Below are positions 34,235-46,250 of a DNA stretch of 64,000 nt, piece by piece; within the stretch, counting starts at the first letter, position 1; every line of letters starts with the position of its first letter. The position numbers and the translations under genes are program-made. Origin of the DNA: Hydrogenophaga sp. NFH-34 (GTDB lineage: Bacteria; Pseudomonadota; Gammaproteobacteria; Burkholderiales; Burkholderiaceae_C); NCBI RefSeq assembly GCF_021401345.1, contig NZ_JACBGE010000023.1, positions 28,767 through 92,766 of the forward strand, written 5' to 3'. The notes beneath the pieces were generated by a model. It ran no database searches. It was not told where the DNA came from and saw nothing but the letters and a program-made list of their open reading frames with translations.

Positions 34235-35077
34235 CTACGCGAAGCTCGCTCGGTAGGTCACAGGGTCCAGCGCGCAGTGCTGATCGAGTGCTCCATTGAG
34301 GGCAAACAGACGTGGGGTCTGTCGAAACTCGAACAGACGGCAAAGGACGAAGTGCTCTTGGGCCTCTTTTGAAAAGTCCAGTTCGTTGCGGGTCACAAAG
34401 AAGGGCGTCTCTTTGCCAAAGGCAGTCGTCTTCACCTCGATGAAGCGCTCCCTTCCACTGGCGTCGAACGACAGCACGTCGTAGCCAAGACCGTCTCCTT
34501 TGGTTTGTGAAACATGCTCGACGCGATCTGCCAGCGTGGGCATGCCGAGCTGATTCAATCGCCAGTGCTCGAAACGAACCACAAACTCTTCTCCGGCAAT
34601 ACCGAGGGTCGTGTTGCGAGCCTCTCTAGCGATGTAGTCGCGTTTGACGGGCGAGTAGTCTCTGTACGGAGCGGCCTCAGATGCGATGTTCCGGCGCGCT
34701 GGTGCACCCGCGACCACCTTGGAGAAATCGACAAGTTCCGGGCTGACGGCGGGCTGTTCCACTGCTGCCAGCGCCAATGAATCGAGTGCAGCCTGTCGAT
34801 TGATCTGCGCTTCGACGACTTCGCGTAACAAGCTCTGGTAGTTGGAACGAGGTTGGTATCCGCGAATGTTGGGAAAACCGAGATCAATCATCACTGCACT
34901 GATGTTGCCGTGCTTGAACTCAATGGCGCTATCTGAACGCCCGTTGAGCTTTTGTTGGAGTGCCCGACGATGTGCGGCCTTGCTGAATGACTGCCCCGCC
35001 AGCTCAAGGCTGAGCATCTTCAAGTAGTCGGCGACGATGGCTTCAACTTCCAGATGGGTCCAGTCGACGTGGCTCAT
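34235..35077 (-). CDS. DUF3883 domain protein, PD-(D/E)xK nuclease-like
   Basis: 280 residues, less GC-rich than its neighbours. The N-terminal half is helical and contains NISAVMIDLGFPNIRGYQPR. The C-terminal half carries GIAGEEFVVRFE, then DGLGYDVLSFD and RFIEVKTTAFG, matching the Glu, Asp and ExK of a restriction-endonuclease-like fold in DUF3883 proteins. Such domains occur in restriction and other defence enzymes. No methylase or helicase partner is adjacent, so it may be a solitary or orphaned nuclease. Moderate certainty about activity. Confidence 0.8.
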   Translation of the reverse strand: MSHVDWTHLEVEAIVADYLKMLSLELAGQSFSKAAHRRALQQKLNGRSDSAIEFKHGNISAVMIDLGFPNIRGYQPRSNYQSLLREVVEAQINRQAALDSLALAAVEQPAVSPELVDFSKVVAGAPARRNIASEAAPYRDYSPVKRDYIAREARNTTLGIAGEEFVVRFEHWRLNQLGMPTLADRVEHVSQTKGDGLGYDVLSFDASGRERFIEVKTTAFGKETPFFVTRNELDFSKEAQEHFVLCRLFEFRQTPRLFALNGALDQHCALDPVTYRASFA

Positions 35078-35175
35078 TGTTTGACGATGCTTGTGGGGCG
35101 GGATGCAGTGATGATGGACGGCAACTTTTCAGGAAAGTCAGTCGGTGGAAAAAACTTCATGGCTTGTGAACGCGG

Positions 35176-36321
35176 TTAGTTCAAAAGCGCCGTCAAAGGC
35201 ACCGCCTCCACCTCCGACGCCAGCGCATATCGGTGCAGCCCGGGATACACCACATACAGCGCATCCAGCTTCAGGTCTTCCAGCGCGATGCGCATGCTGG
35301 GCGTCAGCTTGGGCGCATCGCTGCGCTTGAACTCCACGCCGATGCGACGGTTGTCCTTGAACAGCAACAGGTCCAGCTCAGCCCCTTGGTGGGTGGCCCA
35401 GAAGTAAGCTTGATCGGGCTGGGCGATGCGAAGCACCTGTTCCAGCGCGAAGCCCTCCCAGCTGGCACCGCATAAGGGGTGCGCCAGTAGCTGCGGCAAC
35501 GTCCGGATGCCCAGCAGCGCATGCAGCAGGCCGGTGTCTCGGAAATAGATCTTCGGTGCCTTCACCTGCCGCTTGGCCAGGTTCTCATGCCAGGGCTGCA
35601 GCTGACGAACCATGAAGGTCTGGGTCAGGTAGTCCAGATAGCGGCGCACGGTCTGCTCGCTGATGCCCAGTGAGCGGGCCGGTTCTGCGGCGTTCCAGGT
35701 CTGGCCGTGGTAATGCGCCAGCATCTGCCAGAAGCGCGTCATCAGCGGCGCAGGGGCGTTCATGCCCAGCAGCGGCAGGTCGCCACTCACATGGCGCTGG
35801 ATGGCGGCGTGGCGCCACTGGGTGCTGACGGCGTCGTCCGGGGCCAGGTAGGCGGCCGGGAAGCCGCCGCGCAGCCAGAGTTGCTGCAGGGCTTCCGGGT
35901 CGGTGCCAGTCTCACTGATGTCGAAGCCGCCAACCTCCAGCGTGACCGCGCGGCCGAGCAGCGATTCGCTCTTGTGCATCACGCGCGGCGCGGCGCTGCC
36001 CAACAACAGGTACTGGCCGTTCAGGTGCATGCGATCGGGCCGGTCCATCAGCACGCGCAGCGTTTCGGGCAAGGCGGGCAGGTGCTGGATCTCGTCGATC
36101 ACGACCAGTCCGTTCAGGCCGGCGAGCGTGCTCATCGGGTCGGCCAGACGCTGGCGCGAGAGCGGGTCTTCGAGGTCGAAGTACTGGGGGCTGGCGACGT
36201 CGATGAACTGCCGCGCCAGCGTGGTCTTGCCGACCTGCCGCGGGCCGACCAGCTCGACCGCGCGGAAGGAGTTCAGCAGCCCGGTGAGCTGGGAAGTGAG
36301 TTGGCGGCGCTCGATGAACAT
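35176..36321 (-). CDS. AAA ATPase with DUF4143 domain
   Basis: 381 residues. P-loop ELVGPRQVGKTTLARQF (about residue 23), Walker B GLVVIDEIQHLP, then a helical middle and a DUF4143 C-terminal half ending LLLFKDNRRIGVEFKRSDA, a D-ExK arrangement of a PD-(D/E)xK-like fold. A large family of ATPases of unknown role, often linked to toxins or mobile DNA, typical of accessory regions. The gene lies directly downstream of gyrB; a 12-bp inverted repeat separates them. Confidence 0.87.
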   Translation of the reverse strand: MFIERRQLTSQLTGLLNSFRAVELVGPRQVGKTTLARQFIDVASPQYFDLEDPLSRQRLADPMSTLAGLNGLVVIDEIQHLPALPETLRVLMDRPDRMHLNGQYLLLGSAAPRVMHKSESLLGRAVTLEVGGFDISETGTDPEALQQLWLRGGFPAAYLAPDDAVSTQWRHAAIQRHVSGDLPLLGMNAPAPLMTRFWQMLAHYHGQTWNAAEPARSLGISEQTVRRYLDYLTQTFMVRQLQPWHENLAKRQVKAPKIYFRDTGLLHALLGIRTLPQLLAHPLCGASWEGFALEQVLRIAQPDQAYFWATHQGAELDLLLFKDNRRIGVEFKRSDAPKLTPSMRIALEDLKLDALYVVYPGLHRYALASEVEAVPLTALLN

Positions 36322-36339
36322 GCCGCCACGATATCAAAC

Positions 36340-36378
36340 ACCATGAAATTCGGTGATACCATGGCGGAATTTCATGGT
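36340..36378. promoter_or_regulatory. 12-bp inverted repeat between gyrB and the ATPase gene
   Basis: ACCATGAAATTC (36340-36351) and GAATTTCATGGT (36367-36378) are perfect reverse complements around a 15-base centre that contains GGTGATACC. It starts two bases after the gyrB stop and ends 18 bases before the ATPase ATG. No T-run follows, so an operator (perhaps autoregulatory) is more likely than a terminator. Confidence 0.5.
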
Positions 36379-36380
36379 CT

Positions 36381-39035
<2,655 letters not shown>

Positions 39036-39047
39036 CTAGAAACACCA

Positions 39048-39067
39048 AACCCGCTGGTCAGCGGGTT
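39048..39067 (-). terminator. Hairpin between dnaN and gyrB (attenuator candidate)
   Basis: AACCCGCTG and CAGCGGGTT are perfect nine-base complements with a two-base centre. On the minus strand the stem is followed by TTTGGTGTTTC, a weak U-tract. Placed 31 bases after the dnaN stop, it could reduce read-through into gyrB. Confidence 0.5.
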
Positions 39068-39098
39068 GGCATGCAAGGTGACTGCGGTGGTGAACGCG

Positions 39099-40205
39099 TC
39101 AAATGCGCATTGGCATCACGACGTACTTGAACGCGTTGTCGTCGGGGTTGGTCACCAGCGCGGAGCTGTTGCCGTCCTGCAGTTCGATGCGGACCATTTC
39201 CTGGCCCATGTTCTGCAGCGCGTCGATCAGGTAGGTGACGTTGAAGCCGATTTCGATGGCGTCGCCGCCGTAGTCGATGTCGAGTTCGTCGACCGCTTCT
39301 TCCTGCTCGGCGTTGCTCGACGCCACGCGCAGCGTGCCCGGCTCGACATTCAGGCGCACGCCCTTGAACTTTTCGCTCGTCATGATGGCGGTGCGCTGCA
39401 GGCTGGCCAGCAGCGGCTGACGGCCCAGCGTGACGATGTTCTTGTGGTTCTTGGGAATGACGCGGTTGTAGTCCGGGAACTTGCCCTCGACCAGCTTGGT
39501 GACGAACTCCATGCCGTCGAAGCTGAACTTGGCCTGGTTGGCCGCGAACTGCAGTTCGATGGCGCCGTCCTTGTCGGACAGCAGGCGCTGCAGTTCCAGC
39601 ACCGTCTTGCGCGGCAGGATCACTTCCTGCTTGGGCACTTCCACTTCCAGTTCGGCGCTGGCGAAGGCCAGGCGGTGGCCGTCGGTGGCCACCAGGCTGA
39701 GCTTCTTGCCTTCGGCCACGAACAGGATGCCGTTGAGGTAGTAGCGGATGTCGTGCACCGCCATCGCGAACGAGACCTGGCTCAGCAGGCTCTTGAGCGC
39801 CTTCTGCGGCACGCTGAAGGCGGGGCCGAAGCTGGCCGACTCCTGCACCAGCGGGAAATCCTCGGCCGGCAGGCTCTGCAGCGTGAAGCGGCTCTTGCCG
39901 CCCTTGAGCACCAGCTTGCCGCCGGTGTTTTCCAGGCTCACGGTCTGGTCGGCGGGCATGGTGCGCAGGATGTCGATCAGCTTGCGCGCGCCCAGCGTGG
40001 TGGCGAAGCTGCCGTCGTCACCGCCGAGTTCGGCGGTGGTGCGGATCTGGATTTCCAGGTCGCTGGTGGTCAGCTGCAAGGTCGGGCCGGTCTTGCGCAG
40101 CAGCACGTTGGCCAGGATCGGCAGGGTGTGGCGGCGTTCGACGATGCCCGCCACGGACTGCAGGGCGGCCAAAACCTTGTCCTGGGTCGACTTGAAAACG
40201 ATCAT
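39099..40205 (-). CDS. dnaN: DNA polymerase III beta subunit (sliding clamp)
   Basis: 368 residues, normal for the clamp. Start at the ATG 40203-40205 (MIVFKSTQDKVLAALQSV), the standard beginning. The three clamp domains are complete (ERRHTLPILANVLL in the first, ATDGHRLAFASAELE in the second, SALVTNPDDNAFKYVVMPMR at the end). Forms the ring that holds DNA polymerase III. Between dnaA and gyrB in the usual order; 101 bases separate it from dnaA. Confidence 0.97.
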   Translation of the reverse strand: MIVFKSTQDKVLAALQSVAGIVERRHTLPILANVLLRKTGPTLQLTTSDLEIQIRTTAELGGDDGSFATTLGARKLIDILRTMPADQTVSLENTGGKLVLKGGKSRFTLQSLPAEDFPLVQESASFGPAFSVPQKALKSLLSQVSFAMAVHDIRYYLNGILFVAEGKKLSLVATDGHRLAFASAELEVEVPKQEVILPRKTVLELQRLLSDKDGAIELQFAANQAKFSFDGMEFVTKLVEGKFPDYNRVIPKNHKNIVTLGRQPLLASLQRTAIMTSEKFKGVRLNVEPGTLRVASSNAEQEEAVDELDIDYGGDAIEIGFNVTYLIDALQNMGQEMVRIELQDGNSSALVTNPDDNAFKYVVMPMRI

Positions 40206-40306
40206 GTTGCTCTTTCGCTCTGGGACCAATACCGAATCACGCTATTTTCACCATTTTGCATGGCCGTTCCCGGAGGGCGCCGCCGCGCCGTTCCGGGGCC
40301 GGGAAA

Positions 40307-41695
40307 TCAGCCCTTGAGCGTCTGCTCCAGCACATGCAACTGCTGGTTCAGTTCGCTGACCTTCTGCCGTTCCGCCGCGATCTTGCGCACCGCGTGCAGC
40401 ACGGTGGTGTGGTCGCGGCCGCCGAACAGTTCGCCGATCTCGGGCAGGCTTTTCTGGGTGAGTTCCTTGGCGAGGAACATGGCAATCTGGCGCGGGCGGG
40501 CAATGCTGGCCGGCCGCTTCTTGGAATACATGTCGGCGACCTTGATCTTGTAGTAATCGGCCACCGTCTTCTGGATGTTCTCGACGCTGATCTGCCGGTT
40601 CTGGATCGACAGCAGGTCCTTGAGCGCGTCGCGGGCGAGCTGGATCGACACGTCCTTCTGGTTGAAGCGCGAGTAGGCCAGGATCTTGCGCAGCGCGCCT
40701 TCGAGCTCGCGCACGTTGGAGCGCACATTCTTGGCCACGAAGAACGCGACTTCCTCAGGCATTTCGGCGCCCTCGGCGGCGGCCTTGTTGATCAGGATGG
40801 CCACGCGCATTTCCAGCTCGGGCGGCTCGATGGCCACCGCCAGCCCCGAATCGAAGCGCGACACGAGGCGTTCGTGGATGTCGGTCAGACCCTTGGGGTA
40901 GGTGTCCGAGGTCATCACGATGTGGCTCTTCTTGGCCAGCAGCGCTTCGAAGGCGTTGAAAAATTCCTCCTGCGTGCGCTCCTTGCCGGCGATGAACTGC
41001 ACGTCATCGATCAGCAGCAGATCCAGCGAGTGGTAGCGCTGCTTGAACTCGTCGAAAGTCTTGCGCTGGTACGACTTGACCACATCCGTCACGAACTGCT
41101 CGGCGTGGATGTACAGAACCTTGGCCTGCGGCTTGTCGGCCAGCATCTGGTTGCCGATGGCGTGGACCAGGTGGGTCTTGCCCAGGCCCACGCCGCCGTA
41201 GATGAACAGCGGGTTGTACAGCTGGCCCGGCGAGCCGGCCACGTGCATCGCGGCCGCGCGGGCCATGCGGTTGGCCGAGCCTTCCACCAGCGTGGTGAAG
41301 GTCAGCTGTGGGTTCAGGCGCGAGCGGTTGGGCGCCGGCACTGCGGCTTCCACCGGTGTCGCCACGTCGGGCAGTTCGGACAGCACCTGGTCTTGCATCG
41401 TGCGCGGAGCAGGGCTTGTACGGACGGGGGCTTCACGCGGAGCGAGTGCCAACTCCAAAACAACGGGGCGGCCCTGTACGGCCTCCAGCAAGGCCGTGAT
41501 GCGGGCTGCGTACTGGGCGCGGACCCAGTCCATTTTGAAGCGGTTGGCGACTTGCAGCGTCAGCTTGCCGCCGTCGTCCGACACCTGCGCGGCGAGTGGG
41601 CGGATCCAGGTGTTGAACTGCTGCTGCGGGATTTCCTGTGCCAGAAGGTCGACACAGGCTTGCCACAGCGAAGGGGCTTCGCTGTCGGTGGTCAT
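40307..41695 (-). CDS. dnaA: Chromosomal replication initiator DnaA
   Basis: 462 residues from the ATG at 41693-41695; a frame-internal upstream ATG exists but falls outside family length. N-terminal DiaA/DnaB-interaction domain ([21 protein letters not shown]), Pro/Ala-rich linker, AAA+ domain ([34 protein letters not shown]) and the DNA-binding helix [16 protein letters not shown]. Binds DnaA boxes and opens oriC, which lies just upstream. Divergent from rpmH. Confidence 0.97.
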   Translation of the reverse strand: MTTDSEAPSLWQACVDLLAQEIPQQQFNTWIRPLAAQVSDDGGKLTLQVANRFKMDWVRAQYAARITALLEAVQGRPVVLELALAPREAPVRTSPAPRTMQDQVLSELPDVATPVEAAVPAPNRSRLNPQLTFTTLVEGSANRMARAAAMHVAGSPGQLYNPLFIYGGVGLGKTHLVHAIGNQMLADKPQAKVLYIHAEQFVTDVVKSYQRKTFDEFKQRYHSLDLLLIDDVQFIAGKERTQEEFFNAFEALLAKKSHIVMTSDTYPKGLTDIHERLVSRFDSGLAVAIEPPELEMRVAILINKAAAEGAEMPEEVAFFVAKNVRSNVRELEGALRKILAYSRFNQKDVSIQLARDALKDLLSIQNRQISVENIQKTVADYYKIKVADMYSKKRPASIARPRQIAMFLAKELTQKSLPEIGELFGGRDHTTVLHAVRKIAAERQKVSELNQQLHVLEQTLKG

Positions 41696-41729
41696 GGGGG
41701 AGAGGCCCTCGATCATGCAAACGGGAGAA

Positions 41730-41910
41730 AAACGCGCTCTTGTGGACAAATGGCTCGGGGCGGGTCCGGGATTGTACGTTGCCAAGGGGACTTATCCACA
41801 CCGTGCGGCCGATGTGGAGAACCCCTCCGTGCCCGGGTCGGAAACCCCGTTGAGCGGGGGTGACTTGCCGGAACACCCCATTTCTGGCGATAATTGCGGG
41901 TTTTCCTCTA
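41730..41910. other. oriC: Probable chromosomal origin oriC between dnaA and rpmH
   Basis: Three DnaA-box-like 9-mers: TTGTCCACA on the minus strand (41741-41749), the perfect TTATCCACA on the plus strand (41792-41800) and TTCTCCACA on the minus strand (41813-41821). An AT-richer stretch (GCGATAATTGCGGGTTTTCC, 41887-41906) follows. Location between the divergent dnaA and rpmH genes is the standard origin site in many proteobacteria. Few boxes are present, so a bipartite origin with more boxes elsewhere is possible. Confidence 0.65.
41865..41894 (+). promoter_or_regulatory. Promoter candidate of rpmH
   Basis: TTGCCG (41865-41870) and GATAAT (41889-41894) with an 18-base spacer upstream of the rpmH ATG. 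A sigma-70 type match for the ribosomal-protein/rnpA operon; it would fire through the origin region. Confidence 0.5.
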
Positions 41911-41954
41911 ACTTGAGACGCCCTGGCACTGCCCGGGCCTGCACTGCCATGGCA

Positions 41955-42089
41955 ATGAAACGTACTTACCAGCCGTCGAAGACCAAGCGCGCCCGCACCC
42001 ACGGGTTCCTGGTGCGCATGAAGACCCGCGGTGGCCGCGCGGTCATCAACGCTCGCCGCGCCAAGGGCCGCAAGCGCCTGGCCGTCTGA
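41955..42089 (+). CDS. rpmH: 50S ribosomal protein L34
   Basis: 44 residues from the ATG at 41955 (an ATG six bases earlier would give MA before it). Classic L34: [18 protein letters not shown] and the Arg/Lys-rich tail [11 protein letters not shown]. Part of the large ribosomal subunit. First gene of the rpmH-rnpA-yidD-yidC set. Confidence 0.97.
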   Translation: MKRTYQPSKTKRARTHGFLVRMKTRGGRAVINARRAKGRKRLAV

Positions 42090-42174
42090 GGTCAGGACCG
42101 AGGCCAGAAAGGTGCCGGACCCGCATGACTGCTGGGCCGGTGCTCTGCACGCGGGTGCTTCGGCCGGTGGACTG

Positions 42175-42594
42175 ATGCAGCGCATTCGGTCGAAGCCGCA
42201 GTTCCAGGCCACACTGGCAGGCCCTCCGGTGGCCAAAACGCTCCACTTTGCCTTGCACCGCGCGGCCCTCGACGGCCAGCGGGATGGTCGGCTGCTGTTT
42301 CCGGCAGCCGACACCTGGTTGGGGGTGATGCTGCCCAAGCGCTGGGCGCGCCGCGCGGTGACGCGCAACGCCATCCGCCGCCAGATCTACGAAGTGGCTC
42401 GACACACTGCCGGCCTGCCGCAGGCCGCGCTGGTGGTGCGTCTGCGCGCCACGTTCAGCCGCGACCAGTTCGTCAGCGCCTCGTCGGATCTGCTCAAGCG
42501 TGCGGTGCGCGCCGAGTTGCAGCAACTGCTGGGTCGTGTCGCGCGCCCGGCCGTTCCTGCGCCGACCGCGCCCGAGGTGCCCCATGCTGGCTGA
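42175..42594 (+). CDS. rnpA: Ribonuclease P protein component
   Basis: 139 residues from the ATG at 42175. The RNR-type signature is present in RRAVTRNAIRRQIYEVAR, with the usual LGVMLPKRWARR strand before it. Binds the catalytic RNase P RNA that matures tRNA 5' ends. The yidD start lies 11 bases before its stop. Confidence 0.93.
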   Translation: MQRIRSKPQFQATLAGPPVAKTLHFALHRAALDGQRDGRLLFPAADTWLGVMLPKRWARRAVTRNAIRRQIYEVARHTAGLPQAALVVRLRATFSRDQFVSASSDLLKRAVRAELQQLLGRVARPAVPAPTAPEVPHAG

Positions 42595-42874
42595 TTGGCC
42601 CCGCCGCGCGCTGGTTGGGCTGGTCAAGGCCTATCGCTTGCTTCTGAGCCCCTGGATCGGCAATGATTGCCGGTTCGAACCCACCTGTTCGGTGTACGCC
42701 ATCGGCGCTCTGGAGCGCCATGGGGCCCTGGCGGGTACCTACCTGATGCTGCGACGCATCGGCCGCTGCCATCCCTGGTGCGATGGCGGCCACGATCCGG
42801 TGCCGGAGCGTCCGCCCCGCCTGTTCAGCCGCCTGGTGGCGGCTTCTCCTGAAGAAAAGAAGATCCCGTCATGA
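42584..42874 (+). CDS. yidD: Membrane protein insertion efficiency factor YidD
   Basis: 96 residues from the ATG at 42584. The YRLLLSPWIGNDCRFEPTCS segment and the three-Cys pattern ending RCHPWCDGGHDPVP are diagnostic. Small amphipathic protein at the inner membrane that helps insertion by YidC, which starts in its last four bases. Confidence 0.95.
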   Translation: MLADWPRRALVGLVKAYRLLLSPWIGNDCRFEPTCSVYAIGALERHGALAGTYLMLRRIGRCHPWCDGGHDPVPERPPRLFSRLVAASPEEKKIPS

Positions 42875-44568
42875 ACGACATCCGCCGTTCCATCCTCTGG
42901 GTGGTCTTTGGTTTCTCGATGGTCCTGATCTGGGACAAGTGGCAGATCCACAACGGGCGGCAGCCGACCTTCTTCCCTTCGGCGTCCGTGTCGGCGCCCA
43001 AGGATGCGGGGGCCGCACCGGCCGCTGCCGCCGCCGATGCCAGCCTGCCGGCGGCCAGCGGTGCTGCCGGCGTGGGCACGTCGGCCCAGGCGCCAGCCGA
43101 CGCGCCGGCGCCGGTGACGGTCAGCCACGAGGTCAGCACCGATGTGTTCAAGCTCACCTTCAACAGCGAAGGTGGCTCGCTCGTCGGCGCCACCCTGCTC
43201 AAGCACGCCAGCGGCCAACTGGGCACCGCGCCCTTCCAGTTGCTGACCCAGGACGCCAACCACACGTATGTGGCGCAGAGTGGCCTGATCGGTGGCGCGT
43301 TCCCCAACCACAAGACGCCGATGACCCTGGTGCCGGGGCCGACCACGCTGGTCGATGGCCAGGACACGCTGACCGTGAAGTTCGAGTCGGCCGAGGTGGG
43401 GGGCGTCAAGCTGGTCAAGACCTACACCCTGCGGCGCGGCAGCTACGAAATCGGCGTGAGCCACGAGGTGATCAACGCCGGCGCCGCAGCGGTCACGCCG
43501 CAGCTGTACGTGCAGCTCGTTCGCGACGGGCGCAAGGCCGAAAGCGAAACCCCCTTCTATTCCACCTTCACCGGGCCGGCGGTCTACACCGAGACCCAGA
43601 AGTACCAGAAGGTCGAGTTCAAGAAGATCGATGACAACAAGGCCGATTTCGAAAAGAGCGCCACCAGTGGCTACGTCGCCATGGTGCAGCATTACTTCGC
43701 CTCAGCCTGGCTGCTGGGCAATGGAGTGGCGCGCGAAAACTTCGTGCGCAAGGTGGACAACAGCCTTTACGCGGTCGGCGCCATCACCACGCTGGCGGCG
43801 GTCGAACCGGGTCAGAGCCTGAAGCTGGACGCCGGGCTGTTCGTCGGCCCCCAGGAAGAAAAGGTGCTGGAGAAGATCGCGCCCGGCCTCGAACTGGTCA
43901 AGGACTACGGCTGGCTGACCATCCTGGCCAAGCCGCTGTACTGGCTGCTGGAGAAGATCCACGGTTTCGTGGGCAACTGGGGCTGGTCCATCGTGCTGCT
44001 GGTGGTGCTGATCAAGGCCGCCTTCTACTGGCTCAATGCCAGCGCCTACCGCTCCATGGCCAAGATGAAGGCGATCAACCCCCGCATCATGGAAATGCGT
44101 GAGCGCCTGAAGAACAACCCGCAGGCCATGCAGCAGGAAATGATGAAGATGTACCGGGAGGAAAAGGTCAACCCGCTGGGTGGCTGCTTCCCGATCCTGA
44201 TCCAGATCCCCGTGTTCATTGCCCTGTACTGGGTGCTGCTGTCGTCGGTGGAAATGCGCAACGCGCCCTGGATCGGCTGGATCACCGACCTCTCGACCAA
44301 GGACCCGTTCTTCGTGCTGCCGGTGGTGATGGCCATCACCACCCTGGTGCAGACCGCGCTGAATCCGCTGCCGCCGGACCCGATGCAAGCCAAGCTGATG
44401 TGGCTGATGCCGCTGGTGTTCTCGGTGATGTTCTTCTTCTTCCCGGCCGGCCTGGTGCTGTACTGGATCACGAACAACATCCTGACCATCACACAGCAGG
44501 CCTACATCAACAACAAGCTGGGCGTGCCGCTGAAGATCACCAACCCGTTCGAGCTGTTCAAGAAGTAA
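42871..44568 (+). CDS. yidC: Membrane protein insertase YidC
   Basis: 565 residues. An N-terminal membrane segment (RSILWVVFGFSMVLIW) and a large periplasmic domain (about residues 45-360) precede the five-helix insertase core (LLEKIHGFVGNWGWSIVLLV to WITNNILTITQQAYIN). Gram-negative type. Inserts membrane proteins alone or with SecYEG. Start overlaps yidD by four bases. Confidence 0.97.
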   Translation: MNDIRRSILWVVFGFSMVLIWDKWQIHNGRQPTFFPSASVSAPKDAGAAPAAAAADASLPAASGAAGVGTSAQAPADAPAPVTVSHEVSTDVFKLTFNSEGGSLVGATLLKHASGQLGTAPFQLLTQDANHTYVAQSGLIGGAFPNHKTPMTLVPGPTTLVDGQDTLTVKFESAEVGGVKLVKTYTLRRGSYEIGVSHEVINAGAAAVTPQLYVQLVRDGRKAESETPFYSTFTGPAVYTETQKYQKVEFKKIDDNKADFEKSATSGYVAMVQHYFASAWLLGNGVARENFVRKVDNSLYAVGAITTLAAVEPGQSLKLDAGLFVGPQEEKVLEKIAPGLELVKDYGWLTILAKPLYWLLEKIHGFVGNWGWSIVLLVVLIKAAFYWLNASAYRSMAKMKAINPRIMEMRERLKNNPQAMQQEMMKMYREEKVNPLGGCFPILIQIPVFIALYWVLLSSVEMRNAPWIGWITDLSTKDPFFVLPVVMAITTLVQTALNPLPPDPMQAKLMWLMPLVFSVMFFFFPAGLVLYWITNNILTITQQAYINNKLGVPLKITNPFELFKK

Positions 44569-44604
44569 CCCCCTGCGCCGCTGTCGCGGCCTCCCCCCAG
44601 GGGG
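44569..44604. repeat. Comamonadaceae-type intergenic hairpin repeat
   Basis: Directly after the yidC stop: CCCCCTG (44569-44575) pairs with CAGGGGG (44598-44604), enclosing GCCGC-tgtc-GCGGC. Near-identical sequences with GC-rich tails are common after genes in Comamonadaceae (general knowledge), so this is a REP-like element rather than a terminator of T-run type. The 121 bases that follow contain no gene. Confidence 0.5.
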
Positions 44605-44725
44605 ACGATGCTGGCGGCCCGGCAAAGCCGGTTCCGCGGCATCCTGGACAGGGACACTTCGCTCGGCTGGGCCTGCTTTGGCAGGCCCTTGCTGTTTCTG
44701 AAACCCTCTGCCGCAGAATCCGACC

Positions 44726-46147
44726 ATGCTTGCCGCCTCGCGCGATCCCATCGTTGCCATCGCCACCGCACCCGGGCGTGGGGCGGTGGGTATCGTGCGG
44801 GTGTCGGGCCAGGGGCTGATGGCTTTTGTGCGGGCGCTGATCGGGCGCGCACCCCGGGCGCGCGAAGCGACCTACCTGCCGTTCCCCGATGCGGCGGGCC
44901 AGCCCATCGACCATGGCCTGGCCCTCTGGTTTCCCGGGCCGCACTCCTACACCGGCGAAGACGTGCTGGAACTGCAGGGCCACGGCGGGCCGGTGGTGCT
45001 GCAACTGCTGCTGGCGCGTTGCCTGCAGGTGGCACAGAGCCTTGACGCCGATGGCCAGCCGCTGCTGCGCGGCCTGCGCCCGGCGCGGGCGGGCGAGTTC
45101 ACCGAACGCGCTTTTCTCAACGACAAGCTCGATCTGGCCCAGGCCGAGGCCGTGGCCGACCTCATCGACGCCAGCACCGAAGCGGCGGCCCGCAGCGCGA
45201 GCCGTTCGCTGGCGGGGGTGTTTTCCGAACGCATCCACACGCTGCGCGACGCGCTCATCCACCTGCGCATGCTGGTGGAGGCGACGCTGGATTTTCCCGA
45301 AGAGGAAATCGATTTTCTGCAAAAGGCCGACGCGGCGGGCCAGCTCGGACGGCTGCGTACACAGCTGGCGGCGGTGCTGAACGAGGCGCGCCAGGGCGCG
45401 CTGTTGCGCGACGGGCTTCAGGTGGTGATTGCCGGGCAACCCAACGCAGGCAAGAGCTCGCTGCTCAATGCGCTGGCGGGTGCCGAGCTGGCCATCGTCA
45501 CGCCCATCGCGGGCACCACCCGCGACGTGGTGCAGCAGACCATCCAGATCGAAGGCGTGCCCCTGCACGTGATCGATACCGCCGGCCTGCGCGACAGTCC
45601 AGAGGTGGACGAGGTCGAGCGTATCGGCATCGCGCGCGCCTGGGACCAGATCGGCCGGGCCGACGCGGTGCTGTTCCTGCACGATCTCAGCCGCTGCGAC
45701 CAGCCGGCCTACCAGGCTGCCGACGTCGGCATCGCGGCCGGGCTGCCCGCAAACGTGACGGTGCTGCACGTCTGGAACAAACTCGACCAGTGCGCGCCCG
45801 GTGCCCGGCCGCTGCTGGCGCAGGCAGGTGCCGATGGCGGGCTGGCGCTGTCGGCGAAGCAGGGCGAAGGCCTGGAAGCCTTGCGCCAGCGCCTGCTGCA
45901 ACTGGCTGGGTGGCAGCACGCGGGCGATGGCCTGTTCATGGCGCGCGAGCGCCACCTGCAGGCACTGCATCGGGTGCGCGCCCACCTCGACGCGGCCAGT
46001 GACTGGCTGGCGGCGCAGGCCGAACACCTCGATCTGCTGGCCGAAGAGCTGCGCCTGGCCCAGCAGGCGCTGGGCGAGATCACCGGCGAGTTCAGCGCGG
46101 ACGACCTGCTGGGTGAGATTTTTTCGCGCTTCTGCATCGGCAAGTGA
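44726..46147 (+). CDS. mnmE: tRNA modification GTPase MnmE
   Basis: 473 residues. N-terminal tetrahydrofolate-binding domain ([20 protein letters not shown]), helical domain, inserted G domain with [14 protein letters not shown], the GTTRD switch and DTAGLR, and the conserved C-terminal FCIGK. With MnmG it adds the carboxymethylaminomethyl group at wobble uridine 34 of tRNAs. Usual neighbour of yidC. Confidence 0.96.
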   Translation: MLAASRDPIVAIATAPGRGAVGIVRVSGQGLMAFVRALIGRAPRAREATYLPFPDAAGQPIDHGLALWFPGPHSYTGEDVLELQGHGGPVVLQLLLARCLQVAQSLDADGQPLLRGLRPARAGEFTERAFLNDKLDLAQAEAVADLIDASTEAAARSASRSLAGVFSERIHTLRDALIHLRMLVEATLDFPEEEIDFLQKADAAGQLGRLRTQLAAVLNEARQGALLRDGLQVVIAGQPNAGKSSLLNALAGAELAIVTPIAGTTRDVVQQTIQIEGVPLHVIDTAGLRDSPEVDEVERIGIARAWDQIGRADAVLFLHDLSRCDQPAYQAADVGIAAGLPANVTVLHVWNKLDQCAPGARPLLAQAGADGGLALSAKQGEGLEALRQRLLQLAGWQHAGDGLFMARERHLQALHRVRAHLDAASDWLAAQAEHLDLLAEELRLAQQALGEITGEFSADDLLGEIFSRFCIGK

Positions 46148-46250
46148 CCGTGCCCGCATGCCGTGCTGCGGTGTGCCGCCGGGAGCGCAGGTGTAAGCGG
46201 CGGTAAGGACCTCTTGCACCGGTGGGTCTGTCGGCCTTACCGTGTGGCGC

